A stretch of 64,000 bases of DNA, taken from assembly GCF_019426345.1 (NCBI RefSeq), contig NZ_JAHLLW010000011.1, positions 1-64,000 of the forward strand, given 5' to 3'. Made by a program: the position numbers and the translations under genes. How positions within the stretch are numbered: position 1 is the first letter of the stretch; each line of letters begins with the position of its first letter. The notes beneath the pieces are model-generated. The model worked only from the letters and a program-made list of their open reading frames with translations, made no database searches and was not told the DNA's origin. Positions 1 through 10,411 of the stretch are shown one piece after another. The stretch is from Marinomonas lutimaris. GTDB taxonomy: Bacteria > Pseudomonadota > Gammaproteobacteria > Pseudomonadales > Marinomonadaceae.

Positions 1-76
1 TTTTTTGCGCTAAATCATCACCTTCCCGAAAGTTCGGTAAGCCCATCAGACGAAACATGCTCATAGAATCAGGCAT
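1..76 (-). CDS. cofE: F420-0:gamma-glutamyl ligase, N-terminal fragment
   Basis: Only about 25 N-terminal codons are inside the window; the gene runs off the left edge. The visible residues contain GLPNFREGDDLA, which matches the start of CofE/FbiB ligases (a G-L-P-x-x-x-x-G-D-D-L-A pattern). CofE adds glutamates to F420-0 using GTP. A strong ribosome binding site (TAAGGAGCG on the minus strand) precedes the ATG, and the start lies inside the end of cofC, so translation is probably coupled. Position as last gene of a cofG-H-D-C operon supports the call. The family assignment rests on a short segment plus context. Confidence 0.72.
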   Translation of the reverse strand, partial: MPDSMSMFRLMGLPNFREGDDLAQK

Positions 77-785
77 AGTGACGCTCCTTAATGTGCGATT
101 TATTTATGAATAGCGGTCCACTGTCGCGCCATGCTTTGAAGCGTTCAGGTTGACGAATCACCGCTACTTGCAGGTCTTCGCTGTGATCAATATCCAACGC
201 GAGATTGGCAAGATGCAGGCTGCGACAAACCAGTCGATTATTCATTGCATTGGCTTTATGGGCAGAGGCCGAATCGCAGCCATATTCAAAGTGAATCGCA
301 TCAGGTGGTGATGTTAATAACGCATTGGTGCCGCCATCCTTGGCAACGGCAATCACCACTGGCGCATCATGAGCCGCCTTCATCAATGCGATAATTTCCT
401 CTGGGTCCAACGCCGCAATATCGCTAGGGACGATAAGTTGGCTATCGTATCCAGATTGCTTCACCCAATCGCAGGCAAAATCTAACGCGCCGTTTAGACC
501 TTTCTCTCCATCATCAAATAAGGTGTTGGCTTCATAAGATTGAGCAATACTCAGTACTTCAAGGGATTCACTCACCACCAACACGTCTAGCATGGGGAAA
601 TGGCGCTGAAAAAATGCCAAGGTGTTTTCAAACAGTGTCAGGGACAAACTTTCACGAGCTGCATCCGACAAGCTACCAACCAATCTTTGTTTGGAACGTT
701 TAGGCGCTTTCATCGGAATCACCACGCACAGCTTATCGATTAAGTGATAAATGCTTGGCGAATACGTTGCAGAATGATGTTTCAT
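69..785 (-). CDS. cofC: 2-phospho-L-lactate (or analogue) guanylyltransferase CofC
   Basis: CofC activates the phosphorylated three-carbon unit of F420 (2-phospholactate, phosphoenolpyruvate or 3-phosphoglycerate, depending on the organism) with GTP for transfer by CofD. The 238-residue protein is of family length. Near residue 20 it carries the nucleotidyltransferase start VVIPMKAPKRSKQRL, matching the conserved V-P-x-K-x-x-x-x-x-K-x-R-L signature. Further in are NALLTSPP and FEYGCDSASAH, typical of CofC active-site loops. The start codon overlaps the cofD stop by one base (TAATG) and its end overlaps cofE. The sequence alone does not show which three-carbon substrate is used. Confidence 0.88.
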   Translation of the reverse strand: MKHHSATYSPSIYHLIDKLCVVIPMKAPKRSKQRLVGSLSDAARESLSLTLFENTLAFFQRHFPMLDVLVVSESLEVLSIAQSYEANTLFDDGEKGLNGALDFACDWVKQSGYDSQLIVPSDIAALDPEEIIALMKAAHDAPVVIAVAKDGGTNALLTSPPDAIHFEYGCDSASAHKANAMNNRLVCRSLHLANLALDIDHSEDLQVAVIRQPERFKAWRDSGPLFINKSHIKERHYA

Positions 786-1744
786 TAGGCCGCCCTCTGC
801 TTTTTATAAGACAAGGCGAACTCGACCACTTGAGTGAGTAACGCCGTTTTCTCCTCAGAGGTTTTCATTAGGATTGGCGTGACCAACACATCCAAACCTT
901 GCCCTTGCAACCAAGTGGCGTCTTGCTGATCCACATTGTCAATCACCATGCCATGCAAAAAGGAGCTATAACAGTCATAGATGCCTTTTGAATCGATGCT
1001 TTTCCCTGCACTTTCGAGCATTTTATCCGCAGGGCCTTTTACCGTTTTTCCGCCAATTAGTGGCGAAACAGCAATAATATAGGCGCCGCTTTTTTCCACC
1101 GCTTGCTGAATTTCCGGCACAGCGAGAATGGCACCAATACTAACGATAGGATTGCTCGGCGCGATGACAATCAGGTCACTGTTAGCAATTTGCTCTAAGG
1201 CTTCAAGAGTCGGTTTGGCATCAGCGATACCTTGATATTCAATATCCAGTACGTCGGACTGACAATGCTCGCGTACAAAAAACTCTTGGAAAGACAACCA
1301 ACCCTGTGGCGTCTTCACTCGGGTTTGCACTACATCGTTGGTCGGCAACAAAATCGGCACGCTAACGCCATGACGTTTTGCCAAGCGTTCTGTTATTTCA
1401 CTGGCGCTGACGCCTTGGTGCTTTAAATTCGTTCGGTAAATATGCGTGGCGAGATCCAAATCCCCCAGGGTCATCCAAGTGTCTTGCCCTAAGGCTTTTA
1501 GCTCGGTGAGTACTTGGTGCGTTTCGTTTTTACGTCCCCAACCTTGCTGGCGGTCGATCTGATCGCCTAAGGAATAAATCAGCGTATCGATATCTGGCGA
1601 GACCCAAAGACCGTGAAATTCATCGTCGTCAGCAATGTTGCCAATGATCTTGGTCGAGCTGGCGTATTGGCTTTTTGCCAAACCTTCTGCGGCTTTGGCA
1701 CCACCAACCCCGCCAGCCAACAAGGTGATATTTAAACCTGTCAT
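785..1744 (-). CDS. cofD: 2-phospho-L-lactate transferase CofD
   Basis: CofD transfers the activated phospho-three-carbon group from the CofC product to the 7,8-didemethyl-8-hydroxy-5-deazariboflavin (Fo) chromophore, giving F420-0 (dehydro or 3PG variants in other lineages). The 319-residue protein begins with the hallmark LLAGGVGGAKAAEGL nucleotide-binding loop. It also shows IGNIADDDEFHGLWVSPD near residue 35 and SNPIVSIGAILAVP near residue 197, both characteristic of CofD. Start and stop overlap the neighbouring cof genes by one base each (TAATG junctions), so the genes should be translated as one coupled unit. Assignment is secure. Confidence 0.94.
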   Translation of the reverse strand: MTGLNITLLAGGVGGAKAAEGLAKSQYASSTKIIGNIADDDEFHGLWVSPDIDTLIYSLGDQIDRQQGWGRKNETHQVLTELKALGQDTWMTLGDLDLATHIYRTNLKHQGVSASEITERLAKRHGVSVPILLPTNDVVQTRVKTPQGWLSFQEFFVREHCQSDVLDIEYQGIADAKPTLEALEQIANSDLIVIAPSNPIVSIGAILAVPEIQQAVEKSGAYIIAVSPLIGGKTVKGPADKMLESAGKSIDSKGIYDCYSSFLHGMVIDNVDQQDATWLQGQGLDVLVTPILMKTSEEKTALLTQVVEFALSYKKQRAA

Positions 1745-2949
1745 TACGCCACTCCCTGAATCGCAATGCGGTTCGTTAATGCTGAGCTGGCACCATTCCC
1801 TTCAACTAAATAGTCCTTTACCACTTCATATTTGGTACTGCGCTGCACCGCATGCAGACCCGCCGCTTGGATATTGGCGACCATGTCTTCTGGGAACACT
1901 TCTTGACCATGCGTCGCTCCTGCCGCGCGGGAAATACTTTCGTTCATCAAGGTGCCGCCCAAATCATTAGCGCCTGAGCGCAGCATTCTAGCGGCCACAT
2001 CTGGGCCCATTTTTACCCATGAGGCTTGAATATTATCGATATGACCTTGCAGCATCAGGCGAGCAATGGCGTGCATTTTAAAATGCTCGTCTTGGGTTGG
2101 GCCAGGACGAACCTTGTCTGGGTTGTCGTTGTACAAACGGGTTTCGTAATGGATAAAACCTAAGGGAACAAACTCGGTGAATCCGCCGGTTTCTTTTTGA
2201 ATATCGCGTAATAATTTGAGGTGATTTGCCCAATGAATTGGCTGATCAACATGACCGTACATGATGGTAGAAGTCGTCGGTACGCCAACAGAATGGGCGG
2301 CTTTGATAATGCGCACCCACTCTTCTGTAGTGAGTTTATTTTTGGTCAATTGTTTACGTACTTCGGTATCTAAAATCTCTGCCGCTGTGCCCGGCATAGA
2401 CCCCAAACCAAGATTTTTTAACTCGGTCAGAAAGACTTCTGGCTCAAGGCGACCTTTTTTGCAGCCATACCAAATTTCAAATGGCGAAAAGGCGTGAATA
2501 TGAATTTCTGGCACACGTTTTTTCACGGCGATAATGAGGTTTCGGTAATAATCTGCGCCAATTTCTGGATGCAATCCGCCTTGAATACAAACTTCTGTCG
2601 CACCGCGCGCCCATGCTTCTTCCGCTCGATCTGCGACTTGCTCAACGGTTAAAAACTCCGCTTCTTTGTCGCCTTTCTCTTTGGCGAAATTGCAAAATCG
2701 GCAGCCCATGTAACACACATTGGTAAAGTTGATATTGCGCGTAATCACAAAAGTTCCGACATTGCCGACGCGCTTTTCACGTACTTTGTCGGCGGTGTCT
2801 AATACAGCTTGGGCTTCTGCACCTTGCGTAGCAAATAGCACACAAGCGTCTTCGACACTCAGCTCTTCGCCCAATAAAGACTTATCCAAAATTGTTCGAA
2901 CAGATTCGCTCACTTGGGCATTGTTTGACGTTAAAGGAAATAGGTTCAT
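1744..2949 (-). CDS. cofH: Fo synthase subunit 2, radical SAM CofH
   Basis: CofH is the radical SAM enzyme that joins tyrosine to 5-amino-6-ribitylamino-uracil, the first half of deazaflavin (Fo) synthesis. The protein (401 aa) has the CX3CX2C iron-sulfur motif at C79, C83 and C86 in NVCYMGCRFCNFAK. It is followed by CIQGGLHPEI and HIHAFSPFEI, which are CofH/MqnC-family signatures. MqnC and MqnE of menaquinone synthesis are close relatives, but direct coupling to cofG and cofD argues for CofH. Its ATG overlaps the cofG stop (ATGA). In actinobacteria CofG and CofH are fused as FbiC; here they are separate as in archaea and cyanobacteria. Confidence 0.94.
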   Translation of the reverse strand: MNLFPLTSNNAQVSESVRTILDKSLLGEELSVEDACVLFATQGAEAQAVLDTADKVREKRVGNVGTFVITRNINFTNVCYMGCRFCNFAKEKGDKEAEFLTVEQVADRAEEAWARGATEVCIQGGLHPEIGADYYRNLIIAVKKRVPEIHIHAFSPFEIWYGCKKGRLEPEVFLTELKNLGLGSMPGTAAEILDTEVRKQLTKNKLTTEEWVRIIKAAHSVGVPTTSTIMYGHVDQPIHWANHLKLLRDIQKETGGFTEFVPLGFIHYETRLYNDNPDKVRPGPTQDEHFKMHAIARLMLQGHIDNIQASWVKMGPDVAARMLRSGANDLGGTLMNESISRAAGATHGQEVFPEDMVANIQAAGLHAVQRSTKYEVVKDYLVEGNGASSALTNRIAIQGVA

Positions 2950-4082
2950 GCGATAACTCCTCCACTCACTTGAGCAGCACGGCTAACCAGCGACGCGACT
3001 CGTTGCGTTAAATTAGGTGTTAGATATTTATTGTCCTGATGCTGAAAGCGGTCATAAATAGTCAGACGTTCTGCCAGCGAATAACCCAAACCTTCACAAG
3101 CTTGTGCCACGCTACTGATCTGCGGCCATGCTCGTTCTGGGTTAATGAAGTCTTTGGTCAAAGGCGAAATACCGCCCCAATCGTTGATGCCCGCATTGAT
3201 GTAACTGCCGTATTCGACTTCCAAATTTGGCGGTGCTTGTATGCTGATGTCATCGGGCAAGATCAAGCGCGCAACGGCGATGGTGCGCTTCATGTCGTCT
3301 AGATTGGGTTCTTGGTAATTGGCCATTGCCGTGCCTGCTTTGGCGCGAAAGTTCTGAATAATGACTTCTTGGATGTGCCCATAGGCAAGATGGCGATCAC
3401 GAATGGCGATAAGGCTGTTTACTCGGTCTGTCCAGCTTTCACCAATGCCAATAAGGATTCCCGTAGTGAAGGCGATATCAAGTCGACCCGCTTGCTCTAT
3501 GGTGTCGAGTCGACGTTTTGGCGTTTTGTCTGGGCAAGCATAATGAGCTTGGCCTTTCTTGAGTAAATTATTGGACACATTTTCAAGCATCATTCCCATG
3601 CTTGCGGCGACGGGTTTTAGGCGTTTCAGTTCGTCGAATGACAAAGCACCCGCATTCACGTGAGGTAGTAAGCTTGTGTGAGTTAAGACACTTTCGCATT
3701 GGTCATGCAGATAATCTAAGGTACTGTCGTAACCTAAATTAACCAACATGTCGCGAGCTTTCTGATGACGCTCTTCTGGGCGCTCGCCCAAACTGAACAA
3801 AGCTTCTTTGCAATCTAATGCCGCGCCTTCTCGTGCGGTTTTTAACACTTGCTCCGGTGTCATATAGTTAGCGTGAGGCGAATCTGGCGATTGCACAAAA
3901 GTGCAATAACCGCAGCTATCACGACACATATTAGTCAAAGGTATAAAGACTTTTTTTGAATAAGTAAGCTGTTTGCCCCAAGCGTTATCACGCGCTTTAG
4001 CGGCTTCTTGGCAGAGTGCGTACAAGTCTGGCCCAGTAGCAAACTCATAAGATATGGCTTCAGAATCAGAGATCATATTCAC
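2946..4082 (-). CDS. cofG: Fo synthase subunit 1, radical SAM CofG
   Basis: CofG completes the 7,8-didemethyl-8-hydroxy-5-deazariboflavin ring from the CofH adduct. The 378-residue protein has the radical SAM cluster motif C53-x3-C57-x2-C60 in NMCRDSCGYCTF, which is diagnostic for CofG. It also has LFSLGERPEERH near residue 96 and SIQAPPNLE near residue 282. It is the first gene of the F420 operon and overlaps cofH by four bases. The 267 bp upstream contain two RutR-like palindromes and a strong inverted repeat, so transcription may start there under control of the adjacent TetR-family protein; that is inference. Confidence 0.94.
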   Translation of the reverse strand: MNMISDSEAISYEFATGPDLYALCQEAAKARDNAWGKQLTYSKKVFIPLTNMCRDSCGYCTFVQSPDSPHANYMTPEQVLKTAREGAALDCKEALFSLGERPEERHQKARDMLVNLGYDSTLDYLHDQCESVLTHTSLLPHVNAGALSFDELKRLKPVAASMGMMLENVSNNLLKKGQAHYACPDKTPKRRLDTIEQAGRLDIAFTTGILIGIGESWTDRVNSLIAIRDRHLAYGHIQEVIIQNFRAKAGTAMANYQEPNLDDMKRTIAVARLILPDDISIQAPPNLEVEYGSYINAGINDWGGISPLTKDFINPERAWPQISSVAQACEGLGYSLAERLTIYDRFQHQDNKYLTPNLTQRVASLVSRAAQVSGGVIA

Positions 4083-4121
4083 TCCACGCTATTAGTGATT
4101 TGATGAGGTTAAATTAACTTT

Positions 4122-4137
4122 TTTACCATTTGGTATA
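4122..4137. promoter_or_regulatory. RutR-like operator 1, upstream of cofG
   Basis: The 16-mer TTTACCATTTGGTATA contains the inverted repeat TACCA-TT-TGGTA. It fits the known E. coli RutR consensus TTGACCAnnTGGTCAA at most positions. It lies about 40 bp before the cofG start, where a repressor would block transcription. Binding is inferred from sequence. Confidence 0.6.
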
Positions 4138-4175
4138 AAAATTAATAGCAATCATTTTGCGCAGAGTAAATTGTT

Positions 4176-4204
4176 TTTATTAGTGCAAAACACGCACTAA
4201 TAAA
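4176..4204. repeat. Perfect 11-bp inverted repeat with 7-nt loop
   Basis: TTTATTAGTGC and GCACTAATAAA are exact reverse complements separated by AAAACAC. Neither strand shows a clear U-tract after the stem, so a simple terminator is unlikely. It could be a second operator or an RNA hairpin in the cofG leader. Confidence 0.6.
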
Positions 4205-4238
4205 GGGCTAGCGGTCTAAAGTTTAGTTAAGTAATAAG

Positions 4239-4254
4239 TTAACCAAAAGGTTAA
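4239..4254. promoter_or_regulatory. RutR-like operator 2, upstream of cofG
   Basis: TTAACCAAAAGGTTAA is a palindrome apart from its centre and fits the TTnACC-N4-GGTnAA core shared with the sites at 4122 and 5200. It lies between the end of the TetR-family gene and cofG. Confidence 0.6.
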
Positions 4255-4266
4255 GATGATGAAAAT

Positions 4267-4309
4267 TGGCGTTTTTTTTACACAATTCAATTGGTCATAA
4301 AAAACGCCA
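4267..4309 (-). terminator. Inverted repeat, possible weak terminator after the TetR-family gene
   Basis: TGGCGTTTTTT and AAAAAACGCCA form an 11-bp stem with a loop of about 21 nt just downstream of the TetR-family stop codon. On the minus strand only a short ATTTTC follows, so termination would be weak. The stem is visible; the function is a guess. Confidence 0.4.
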
Positions 4310-4349
4310 GTTATGAAAATATCAGCAGGAAAATTCGATGAAATTATTT

Positions 4350-5027
4350 TTAATTATTTTTTTTGGCACCAAGAGCGCGCACAACAAAGTCGGTCACCGC
4401 TAATTCCGCTCGTTCAAAATCATCTTCATCTAAACGATGCTTGCCTAATAGCACTTCCATTTGCACCGAGAAATCCGCATAGGTTTGTGTCGCGGCCCAA
4501 ATAGTAAAAAACAGATGTTCTGGATCTATATCGTCGACTAATCCTTTATTTATCCATGACTTAACCAACATAACATCTCGATCAAACTGAGGTTTTAAGT
4601 GGCTAATTAGGTACTCTTTTAAGACAGGTGCGCCACTGATAATCTCATGAGCAAAAACCTTAGAACCATTCGGATACATGCGTGAAAGCTGCATTTTTTC
4701 GCGCACATAACGACGAATAACTGCCTCAGGTGTGTCACCTTGAGTTTCTAGAAAAGACAGCTTTTCTATCCATATATCGAGCATCTCTTTTAACACACGT
4801 TTGTAGAGTAACTCTTTGTTTGGAAAGTAATAAATAAGATTTTGCTTAGAAATATTTGCCGTTACCGCAATCGCTTCCATAGAAGATCCGCTGTAACCTT
4901 TTTCTGCAAATAACACTTCGGCAGAACGTAATATACGTGACTCTAATTCTTCTCTATTAATTGATTGCTTTGTGCGTTTCGCTTTCTTCTCAACCAAAAT
5001 CCAATCCGCCTTAAATAAAAAGTACAT
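4350..5027 (-). CDS. TetR-family regulator, RutR-like
   Basis: This is probably a uracil/thymine-responsive repressor. The 225-residue protein has an N-terminal TetR helix-turn-helix (about residues 30-75) with ISKQNLIYYFPNKELLYKRVL, very close to the E. coli RutR recognition helix region. A ligand domain follows with SRMYPNGSKVFAHEIISGAP, mirroring RutR. It also has IWAATQTYADFSVQ near residue 180, mirroring the RutR segment around its ligand pocket. It is divergent from a pyrimidine-degradation operon, with a perfect-arm RutR-like palindrome in between, and two more sites lie between it and cofG. The start is uncertain: AAGGCGG precedes a TTG at 4997, while the listed ATG has only a weak Shine-Dalgarno. 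Confidence 0.86.
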   Translation of the reverse strand: MYFLFKADWILVEKKAKRTKQSINREELESRILRSAEVLFAEKGYSGSSMEAIAVTANISKQNLIYYFPNKELLYKRVLKEMLDIWIEKLSFLETQGDTPEAVIRRYVREKMQLSRMYPNGSKVFAHEIISGAPVLKEYLISHLKPQFDRDVMLVKSWINKGLVDDIDPEHLFFTIWAATQTYADFSVQMEVLLGKHRLDEDDFERAELAVTDFVVRALGAKKNN

Positions 5028-5199
5028 TCTTTTTTAATCTTATAAGACGCTGTTTTTATTAAACATTATCTTTTTTACAGGTTTTAAAATAGCACAGTCA
5101 GATGACTCTAACGAGCCTTTCTCAGCAAACTTGATTAAAACTTGGCCTACTTATTGCTGACCTAAAAGACAAGTTGTTGATGTTTTTTTATCGACATTT

Positions 5200-5215
5200 T
5201 TTACCTTTTGGTAAA
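5200..5215. promoter_or_regulatory. RutR-like operator 3, between regulator and amidohydrolase operon
   Basis: TTTACCTTTTGGTAAA has perfect 6-bp arms (TTTACC/GGTAAA) around TTTT. It sits 30 bp upstream of the amidohydrolase ATG in the divergent promoter region, a classic place for a TetR-family operator. It shares the ACC-N4-GGT core with the two sites upstream of cofG. Confidence 0.7.
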
Positions 5216-5244
5216 GGTATTGGAAGCAGAAGTAGGAGCTAGTA

Positions 5245-6486
5245 ATGCAAGACCTTCGTATCAACGAGCAACGCCTTTGGGACACCTTAATGGAAATGGG
5301 CGACATTGGCGGTACAGAAAAAGGCGGTTGTAACCGTCTTGCAGGAACAGACTTAGACAAGCAAGCCCGCGACCTTTTTGTTTCTTGGTGTGAAGCCTGC
5401 GGCTGTAGCGTTGAAGTCGATAAAATCGGCAATATCTTTGCTCGTCGCTCAGGCACAAACAATGATTTACCCGCTGTTGGAACAGGTAGCCACCTTGATA
5501 CTCAACCTACTGGTGGCAAGTTCGACGGTGTCTTCGGCGTTCTTTCTGGCGTTGAAGTATTACGCACACTTCATGAAAACAACATTGAAACACCCACCGC
5601 AATGGAATTCTCCGTTTGGACCAACGAAGAGGGCTCGCGCTTCCAACCCGCTATGCAAGGCTCAGGAACTTACGTCGGTCGCTTCGATCTGGAAACCGAA
5701 TTAAACAAAACCGACGTCAATGGTATTCGTCTCGGTGACGAACTAGAACGTATTGGTTACTTGGGCGAGATGGAACTGGGCAGCCGGCACATGGGCGCAT
5801 TTTTCGAAGCGCACATAGAACAAGGGCCGATTCTTGAAGACGAAGAAAAAGCCATCGGCATCGTCCGACTAGGCCAAGGTATTCGCTGGTACAACATTGA
5901 GGTAGTGGGTCGCCCTTCTCATTCTGGCACCACGCCAATGCACCTTCGCAAAGATGCGATGTTAACGGCTGCTGCCATTGTTACCGAAATGAATGCCATC
6001 GCACTTCGCCATGAAAATGGCTTGGGCACGGTGGGTTTTATGCAAGTCTGGCCAAATTCACGCAATACGATTCCGGGCAATGTGAAATTCAGCGCCGACC
6101 TTCGTAACCCTAAACCTGATGTATTGCTCACCATGCACGAAGAGCTATTGGCGTTTTGCAAAGAAATCGCTCTCGATCATGGTGTGGAAGTTAACGTCGA
6201 TCCTTTTTGGTATTTCGCTCCAGTGGAGTTCAACGCTTCCGACGATGTAAAAGCCGCTACGGAAAAACTCGGTTATAGCCACATGGACATCTATGCTGGT
6301 GCGGGTCACGACGCCTGTTACATGGCGGATTTAGTACCAACTGGAATGATTTTTACGCCTTGTTTAAACGGTATCAGTCACAACGAAGCGGAATACAGCT
6401 CGCCCGAAGAATGCGCCGCCGGAGCCAATGTGCTGCTACACGCCATGCTCGAAGCCAGCGAACGCATAGCTAAAGAACATCAATAA
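5245..6486 (+). CDS. Zn-dependent amidohydrolase, N-carbamoyl-beta-alanine/amino acid type (PydC/HyuC)
   Basis: This M20-family amidase probably hydrolyses N-carbamoyl-beta-alanine (or an N-carbamoyl amino acid) to the amine, CO2 and ammonia. That is the last step of reductive pyrimidine or hydantoin breakdown. In 413 residues it shows the metal site GTGSHLDTQPTGGKFDG (H83, D94), the catalytic glutamates in TNEEGSRF, AHIEQGPILE, then PSHSGTTPM and GAGHDACYMA, closing with SHNEAE. AGGAG lies 6 bp before the ATG. It is the first gene of an operon with an NCS1 permease and a dihydropyrimidinase. Allantoate amidohydrolase is a close relative, but no other allantoin genes are nearby. Confidence 0.85.
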   Translation: MQDLRINEQRLWDTLMEMGDIGGTEKGGCNRLAGTDLDKQARDLFVSWCEACGCSVEVDKIGNIFARRSGTNNDLPAVGTGSHLDTQPTGGKFDGVFGVLSGVEVLRTLHENNIETPTAMEFSVWTNEEGSRFQPAMQGSGTYVGRFDLETELNKTDVNGIRLGDELERIGYLGEMELGSRHMGAFFEAHIEQGPILEDEEKAIGIVRLGQGIRWYNIEVVGRPSHSGTTPMHLRKDAMLTAAAIVTEMNAIALRHENGLGTVGFMQVWPNSRNTIPGNVKFSADLRNPKPDVLLTMHEELLAFCKEIALDHGVEVNVDPFWYFAPVEFNASDDVKAATEKLGYSHMDIYAGAGHDACYMADLVPTGMIFTPCLNGISHNEAEYSSPEECAAGANVLLHAMLEASERIAKEHQ

Positions 6487-6569
6487 CTCATGATGATAAA
6501 TAAATGAAGAAAACAAAGAACCATTGAATGAAACCAATAAATAATTGAAAAATAGAAGAGGTGGCAAAA

Positions 6570-9559
<2,990 letters not shown>

Positions 9560-9573
9560 AGATAAGCAAAAAC

Positions 9574-9727
9574 AACCCCATCCTAACCTTCCCCTTGGAA
9601 GTGATAAGGGGAAGGGACAGTGACAATTCAGGTCTGCTCCTCCCCCTTGTGTCTTGAAGGGGGAGGTTGGGAGGGGGTTATGAGTGTAGTTCAAGAGCTG
9701 AACCCCATCCTAGCCTTCCCCTTGGAA
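9574..9727. repeat. REP-like cluster of C/G-rich repeats
   Basis: Two direct copies of a 27-mer beginning AACCCCATCCTA and ending CCTTCCCCTTGGAA lie at 9574-9600 and 9701-9727, differing at one base. Between them is an inverted hairpin (CTCCCCCTT/AAGGGGGAG, 9639-9665), and the first copy forms a hairpin with AAGGGGAAG at 9606-9614. The pattern resembles the dispersed CCCTCTCCC-type extragenic repeats of many Proteobacteria. The first hairpin could also end transcription of the dihydropyrimidinase operon. Confidence 0.75.
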
Positions 9728-9744
9728 AAAGGTCGAAAAACAAC

Positions 9745-9850
9745 TTCCACCGATCTTGTAAGTCGCTATTTATCCTAAACAAAAATATACCGACAAAAAA
9801 CGCATTACGACAAATCACGTCTTGTCGGGCTAAAGCCGCGACCTACAAAA
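9745..9850 (-). repeat. Dispersed palindromic repeat, copy A
   Basis: About 106 bp whose reverse complement closely matches 30456-30546. The shared core is GGCTTTAGCCCGACAAGACG, followed by TTGTCG and TTTTTTGTCGG, and the ends are TTGTAGGTCG-type inverted repeats. Copy A has a longer central segment. It has the form of a short non-coding mobile (MITE-like) or REP element. No open reading frame of note lies inside it. Confidence 0.75.
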
Positions 9851-9899
9851 GCAAAATAACGTCACACGCCTGATCACGGTCGTACCTCCCTCATCAGTC

Positions 9900-10382
9900 C
9901 TACAAAACGAATTCCACCAAAGCTTGTAGGACGACAAAAGACATAATGCCGGCCAGTATATCGTCCAGCATGATACCGAAGCCGCCGTGGACGTTTTTAT
10001 CGACCCAAGAGATTGGCCAAGGTTTCAAGATATCGAATAGGCGAAACAACACAAAGCCCAGCACGATATAAAACCAACCCGCAGGCGCCAGCCACATGGT
10101 GATCCAGAAACCAACGAATTCGTCCCAGACGATACCAGCATGGTCATGTACGCCCATGTCTTTCGATGTTTTACCACAAAGATAAATCCCGACCAGTGAC
10201 GTCACCACCAGCACAGCAAGATACGCCATCGTGCTTAAATCTTGCAGGAACCAAATAAACAAAGGCACCGCAGCCAATGTTCCAAAGGTTCCCGGCGCTT
10301 TTGGCGCGGCACCAGAGCCAAGACCAAACGCCAAAAAATGTATCGGATTACGCCATACCGACGCTGGGGCAGAATTTGCCAT
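9900..10382 (-). CDS. pgpA: Phosphatidylglycerophosphatase A
   Basis: PgpA removes the phosphate from phosphatidylglycerophosphate to make phosphatidylglycerol at the inner membrane. The 160-residue protein carries the family signature FGLGSGAAPKAPGTFGTLAA at residues 15-34, the catalytic acidic segment GIVWDEFVGFW near residue 85 and several membrane segments. It follows thiL by 29 bp, the conserved nusB-thiL-pgpA order of Gammaproteobacteria, although here nusB is separated from thiL by another gene. Confidence 0.95.
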   Translation of the reverse strand: MANSAPASVWRNPIHFLAFGLGSGAAPKAPGTFGTLAAVPLFIWFLQDLSTMAYLAVLVVTSLVGIYLCGKTSKDMGVHDHAGIVWDEFVGFWITMWLAPAGWFYIVLGFVLFRLFDILKPWPISWVDKNVHGGFGIMLDDILAGIMSFVVLQALVEFVL

Positions 10383-10411
10383 GAAGCTTTACCTACTCGT
10401 TAAATAAAAAA

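Noticed and set aside
9574-9850. CRISPR array in the repeat-rich intergenic region
   Set aside because: The repeats are few, unevenly spaced and form hairpins; no cas genes are nearby.
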